Below, in pieces: positions 7,253 to 9,372 of a DNA stretch of 9,372 nt. The stretch spans positions 1-9,372 of the forward strand of contig CALCSS010000178.1 in the NCBI GenBank assembly GCA_937893835.1, in the 5' to 3' direction. Origin of the DNA: an uncultured Fidelibacterota bacterium. GTDB taxonomy: Bacteria > Fidelibacterota > Marinisomatia > Marinisomatales > UBA1611. The notes beneath the pieces are model-generated. The model did no database searches. It had not been told where the DNA came from and saw nothing but the letters and a program-made list of their open reading frames with translations. Position numbers and translations under genes: made by a program. Within the stretch, counting starts at the first letter, position 1; every line of letters starts with the position of its first letter.

Positions 7253-8503
7253 CTATTCCTTGAAGAGTTCGGGGTCACCCAAGATGGCAGACAACCTCTC
7301 AACAAACACGGCACCAGAGGCACCATCAACCACTCGGTGGTCATATGATAATGAAAAAGGTAAAATATAACGAGGTACAAAATCTTTGTTGTCTTTGTTG
7401 TAAACTGGTTTCCATTCGCTTTTTGAAACACCAAGAATGGCAACCTCTGGTGGATTTACTATTGGAGAGAAGCCAGTTCCACCAATTCCACCAAGGCTTG
7501 ATATTGTGAACGAGCTCCCCTTAAGCTCGTCTGGCCTCAGTTTTTTATTTCTAGCTCGCTCACTAATATCCATCAACTCTTTTGATAGGTCTAAGATGGT
7601 CTTTTTATCTACGTCTCGCACAGATGGTACCATTAGGCCAGAGGGTGTGTCAACAGCCACACCAATATGAAAATAATCCTTAACGACCAGGTTTTCTTCG
7701 TTTTCATCAAGAGAACTATTAAACCTGGGTATTTCCTTTAATACAAAAGTGACTGCCCTCATTAAAAAAGGTAGAAACGTCACCTTGGTTCCCGCCTGCC
7801 TACCTTCTTCTTTTAGTTCTTTTCTAAAAATTTCTAGGTCTGTTATGTCTGCGGTATTGCACTGTGTCACATGAGGAATTTCTTGCCAAGCTGCTTGTAA
7901 GCGTTTTCCAGTAATTTTGTTAATCTTTGTTAATTTTTGAAGCTCAACATCGCCCCACTGTGAAAAATCAATTGGTCTTTTGGGTGGATTAACCTGCGTG
8001 GAACCTGTTTGCATTTTCAGCCTAATATGCCCATGGAGGTCTTCTTTGGTTATTCTACCTTTTGCCCCTGACCCCAATATTAGACCGAGGTCAATGTTCA
8101 ACTCTCTTGCTAATCTTCGAACACCAGGAGAGGCAAATACATTGTCACCACCCCTCAACGAATTTTGTTCTTTCCTTGGTTCCGGTTTGGGTTTTGGCTC
8201 TTTTTCTGGCTTTTCTAATGAGTTTTTTTCATCAACAACCTCCTTGGGTTCCGTGTCTATTTTGTCTTCAGTCTCTATCTTGAACAATAGGTCGCCAGTG
8301 GACACCTTGTCTCCCTCCTTGACCAACACCTCAGAGATTTCCCCGCTATAATCTGAGGGTATCTCCATAGATGCCTTGTCAGACTCCAACACAACCAACA
8401 CTCCTCCCTTGGTAACTCGACCTCCTTTGGTGACAGGCACCTCACTTATGACCGCCGAGTCTATTCCCTCACCGAGGTCTGGTAGTGTGATCTCTTTTAT
8501 CAT
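7253..8503 (-). CDS. aceF: Dihydrolipoamide acetyltransferase, pyruvate dehydrogenase E2 (single lipoyl domain)
   Basis: E2 core of the pyruvate dehydrogenase complex: accepts the acetyl group from E1 on a lipoyl-lysine and passes it to CoA. The protein has 416 residues. One biotinyl/lipoyl domain spans about residues 3-76, with the lipoylated Lys43 in ESDKASMEIPS. A Lys/Glu/Pro-rich flexible linker follows (about 79-119), then a peripheral subunit-binding domain (about 122-160, with ASPGVRRLARELNIDL and GAKGRITKEDL). The 2-oxoacid dehydrogenase acyltransferase domain runs from about 180 to the end, with IPHVTQCNTADITDLE early and the catalytic SYDHRVVDGA motif near the end (His389, Asp393). 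E. coli AceF has three tandem lipoyl domains and about 630 residues, so this is a short single-arm version. Such forms are known in many bacteria and the missing domains are not a sign of damage. The IPHVT region and the AceE partner favour pyruvate over 2-oxoglutarate as substrate. It stops (TAG) 3 bases before lpdA. Confidence 0.97.
   Translation of the reverse strand: MIKEITLPDLGEGIDSAVISEVPVTKGGRVTKGGVLVVLESDKASMEIPSDYSGEISEVLVKEGDKVSTGDLLFKIETEDKIDTEPKEVVDEKNSLEKPEKEPKPKPEPRKEQNSLRGGDNVFASPGVRRLARELNIDLGLILGSGAKGRITKEDLHGHIRLKMQTGSTQVNPPKRPIDFSQWGDVELQKLTKINKITGKRLQAAWQEIPHVTQCNTADITDLEIFRKELKEEGRQAGTKVTFLPFLMRAVTFVLKEIPRFNSSLDENEENLVVKDYFHIGVAVDTPSGLMVPSVRDVDKKTILDLSKELMDISERARNKKLRPDELKGSSFTISSLGGIGGTGFSPIVNPPEVAILGVSKSEWKPVYNKDNKDFVPRYILPFSLSYDHRVVDGASGAVFVERLSAILGDPELFKE
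7257..7261 (-). promoter_or_regulatory. Ribosome binding site of lpdA
   Basis: AAGGA on the minus strand, within the last codons of aceF and 7 bases before the lpdA ATG. Because it lies inside aceF, ribosomes finishing aceF probably help start lpdA. Confidence 0.75.
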
Positions 8504-8509
8504 TCGATA

Positions 8510-8514
8510 TCCTT
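8510..8514 (-). promoter_or_regulatory. Ribosome binding site of aceF
   Basis: AAGGA on the minus strand, 6 bases before the ATG of aceF, sharing bases with the aceE stop codon. Good spacing supports the chosen start and suggests coupling of aceE and aceF translation. Confidence 0.75.
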
Positions 8515-9372
8515 AAACTTTTATGGGGCTTGGTTTATCTGGGTCTAGTTTGTATTTCTTCATGGCTTTCTCTACTAAATCTCTTTCTATTTCCCCCGCA
8601 ATTGTAAGCGCCTTGATGGACATCAAGACAATATAATATCTATCAATCTCAAAGAAACTTCTTAGTTCTTCTCGGGTGTCACTGCGTCCAAAGCCGTCCG
8701 TACCCAAACAATAATAAGGGCCTGGAACATAGGGCCCTATCTGTTCAGAAACCATTTTAACATAATCGGACACAGCCACGGTTGGCACCTCATTCTTACT
8801 AAGGCGTTTTTCCAAGTGTGACCTTCTGGGGTCTTCCTCTGGATGAATTAGATTCCATCTCTCTGTCTCTTCTGCGTCTCTACGAAGCTCGCTAAAACTA
8901 GTAACGTTCCAAATTCCCGGTTCTATTCCCCAGTCGTCTTTCAGTAATTCAGCGGCGGCCAAGGCCTCTCTCATTAGTGGCCCACTTCCAAGTAATCTTA
9001 TCTTGGGTCTTTTTGTTCCCCGAACCTTGTATAGCCCTTTTATCACATCGCTGTCTATCCCGTCTGGTTTTTTTGGGTGTTTGTAGTTTTCGTTTTCGAG
9101 CGTGAGGTAGTAAATGACATCCTTGTTCTTTTCGACCATTTCCACCATTCCTCTTTGAATAACAATAGCTATCTCATATGCATAGGCCAGGTCGTAGGCC
9201 TTGATGTTTGGCGTTGCTGCGGCAGCGAGGTGGCTGTGTCCGTCCTGGTGTTGTAGGCCCTCTCCGTTTAAGGTCGTTCTGCCTGCGGTTCCACCCAAAA
9301 GAAACCCTCTTGCCCTCATGTCGCCTGCTGCCCATATAAAATCCCAGATCCTTTGAAAACCAAACATGGAAT
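8513..9372 (-). CDS. aceE: Pyruvate dehydrogenase E1 component, homodimeric AceE type (C-terminal part; start lies beyond the right edge)
   Basis: E1 of the pyruvate dehydrogenase complex: thiamine-diphosphate-dependent decarboxylation of pyruvate and reductive acetylation of the E2 lipoyl group, in the cytoplasm. About 285 C-terminal residues are visible, roughly the last third of a protein that is near 890 residues in E. coli. The reading frame stays open to the window edge, and the Met at 9367 is internal: the preceding codon is Ser and a partial ?AT codon precedes it, matching the Tyr-Ser-Met-Phe-Gly-Phe-Gln-Arg run of E. coli AceE. Conserved stretches seen are GGTAGRTTLNGEGLQH followed by DGHSH, then ENENYKHP, LLGSGPLMREA, NVTSFSELRRD and, near the C-terminus, LGTDGFGRSDTRE. 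The catalytic N-terminal thiamine-binding part is outside the window. It ends with TAA, 9 bases before aceF, and that TAA overlaps the aceF ribosome binding site. The assignment to the long homodimeric AceE rather than the alpha/beta E1 type is clear from these motifs. Confidence 0.97.
   Translation of the reverse strand, partial: SMFGFQRIWDFIWAAGDMRARGFLLGGTAGRTTLNGEGLQHQDGHSHLAAAATPNIKAYDLAYAYEIAIVIQRGMVEMVEKNKDVIYYLTLENENYKHPKKPDGIDSDVIKGLYKVRGTKRPKIRLLGSGPLMREALAAAELLKDDWGIEPGIWNVTSFSELRRDAEETERWNLIHPEEDPRRSHLEKRLSKNEVPTVAVSDYVKMVSEQIGPYVPGPYYCLGTDGFGRSDTREELRSFFEIDRYYIVLMSIKALTIAGEIERDLVEKAMKKYKLDPDKPSPIKV

Noticed and set aside
7150..7443. A minus-strand open frame of 97 residues over the aceF/lpdA junction in another frame
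   Set aside because: It overlaps the well-supported ends of aceF and lpdA, resembles no known protein, and its translation is what an off-frame read of conserved genes would give.
9365..9367. Met codon as a possible start of the E1 gene
   Set aside because: The frame is open upstream to the edge, and the sequence around it matches the interior of AceE, so it is an internal Met.

Overview
The window is a single, tightly packed gene run on the minus strand, read from right to left, with almost no intergenic DNA. In transcription order it holds: the 3' part of aceE (pyruvate dehydrogenase E1, cut by the right edge), aceF (E2, dihydrolipoamide acetyltransferase), lpdA (E3, dihydrolipoamide dehydrogenase), a large secreted zinc metalloprotease of the DUF5117/DUF4953 type with a metzincin-like site, an M16 insulinase/pitrilysin-type protease with a lipoprotein signal, and a dihydrofolate reductase-like gene cut by the left edge. 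Gaps are 9, 3, 1, 19 and 6 bases. The first four junctions carry a well-placed Shine-Dalgarno sequence. This is what one polycistronic transcript would look like. No promoter, terminator, RNA gene, mobile element, repeat array or CRISPR was seen, and no stretch over 300 bases lacks a gene.

The organism is a Gram-negative bacterium. The E1 is the long homodimeric AceE type used by Proteobacteria and relatives, the E2 and Lpd resemble proteobacterial proteins, and two genes encode exported proteases, one a probable lipoprotein. Base composition is moderate to slightly AT-rich, and the dihydrofolate reductase-like gene uses mostly AGA/AGG for arginine, which is unlike E. coli. The DUF5117/DUF4953 proteases are common in Bdellovibrionota, Myxococcota, Bacteroidota and some Gammaproteobacteria. 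A Bdellovibrio-like or deep-branching proteobacterial lineage is a reasonable guess, but this is low-confidence inference.

The right half (5822-9372) encodes a complete pyruvate dehydrogenase set: E1 decarboxylates pyruvate, the single lipoyl arm of E2 carries the acetyl group to CoA, and Lpd reoxidises the lipoyl group with NAD+. The left half (441-5820) encodes two proteases that act outside the cytoplasm, likely one for larger proteins (metzincin-like) and one for peptides (M16). Their place directly behind lpdA, with the first one's ribosome binding site inside lpdA, suggests they are expressed with central carbon metabolism, for example to feed on protein. The functional link is inferred from gene order alone. 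The window otherwise looks like conserved housekeeping DNA, and I found no clear new defence or mobile system.
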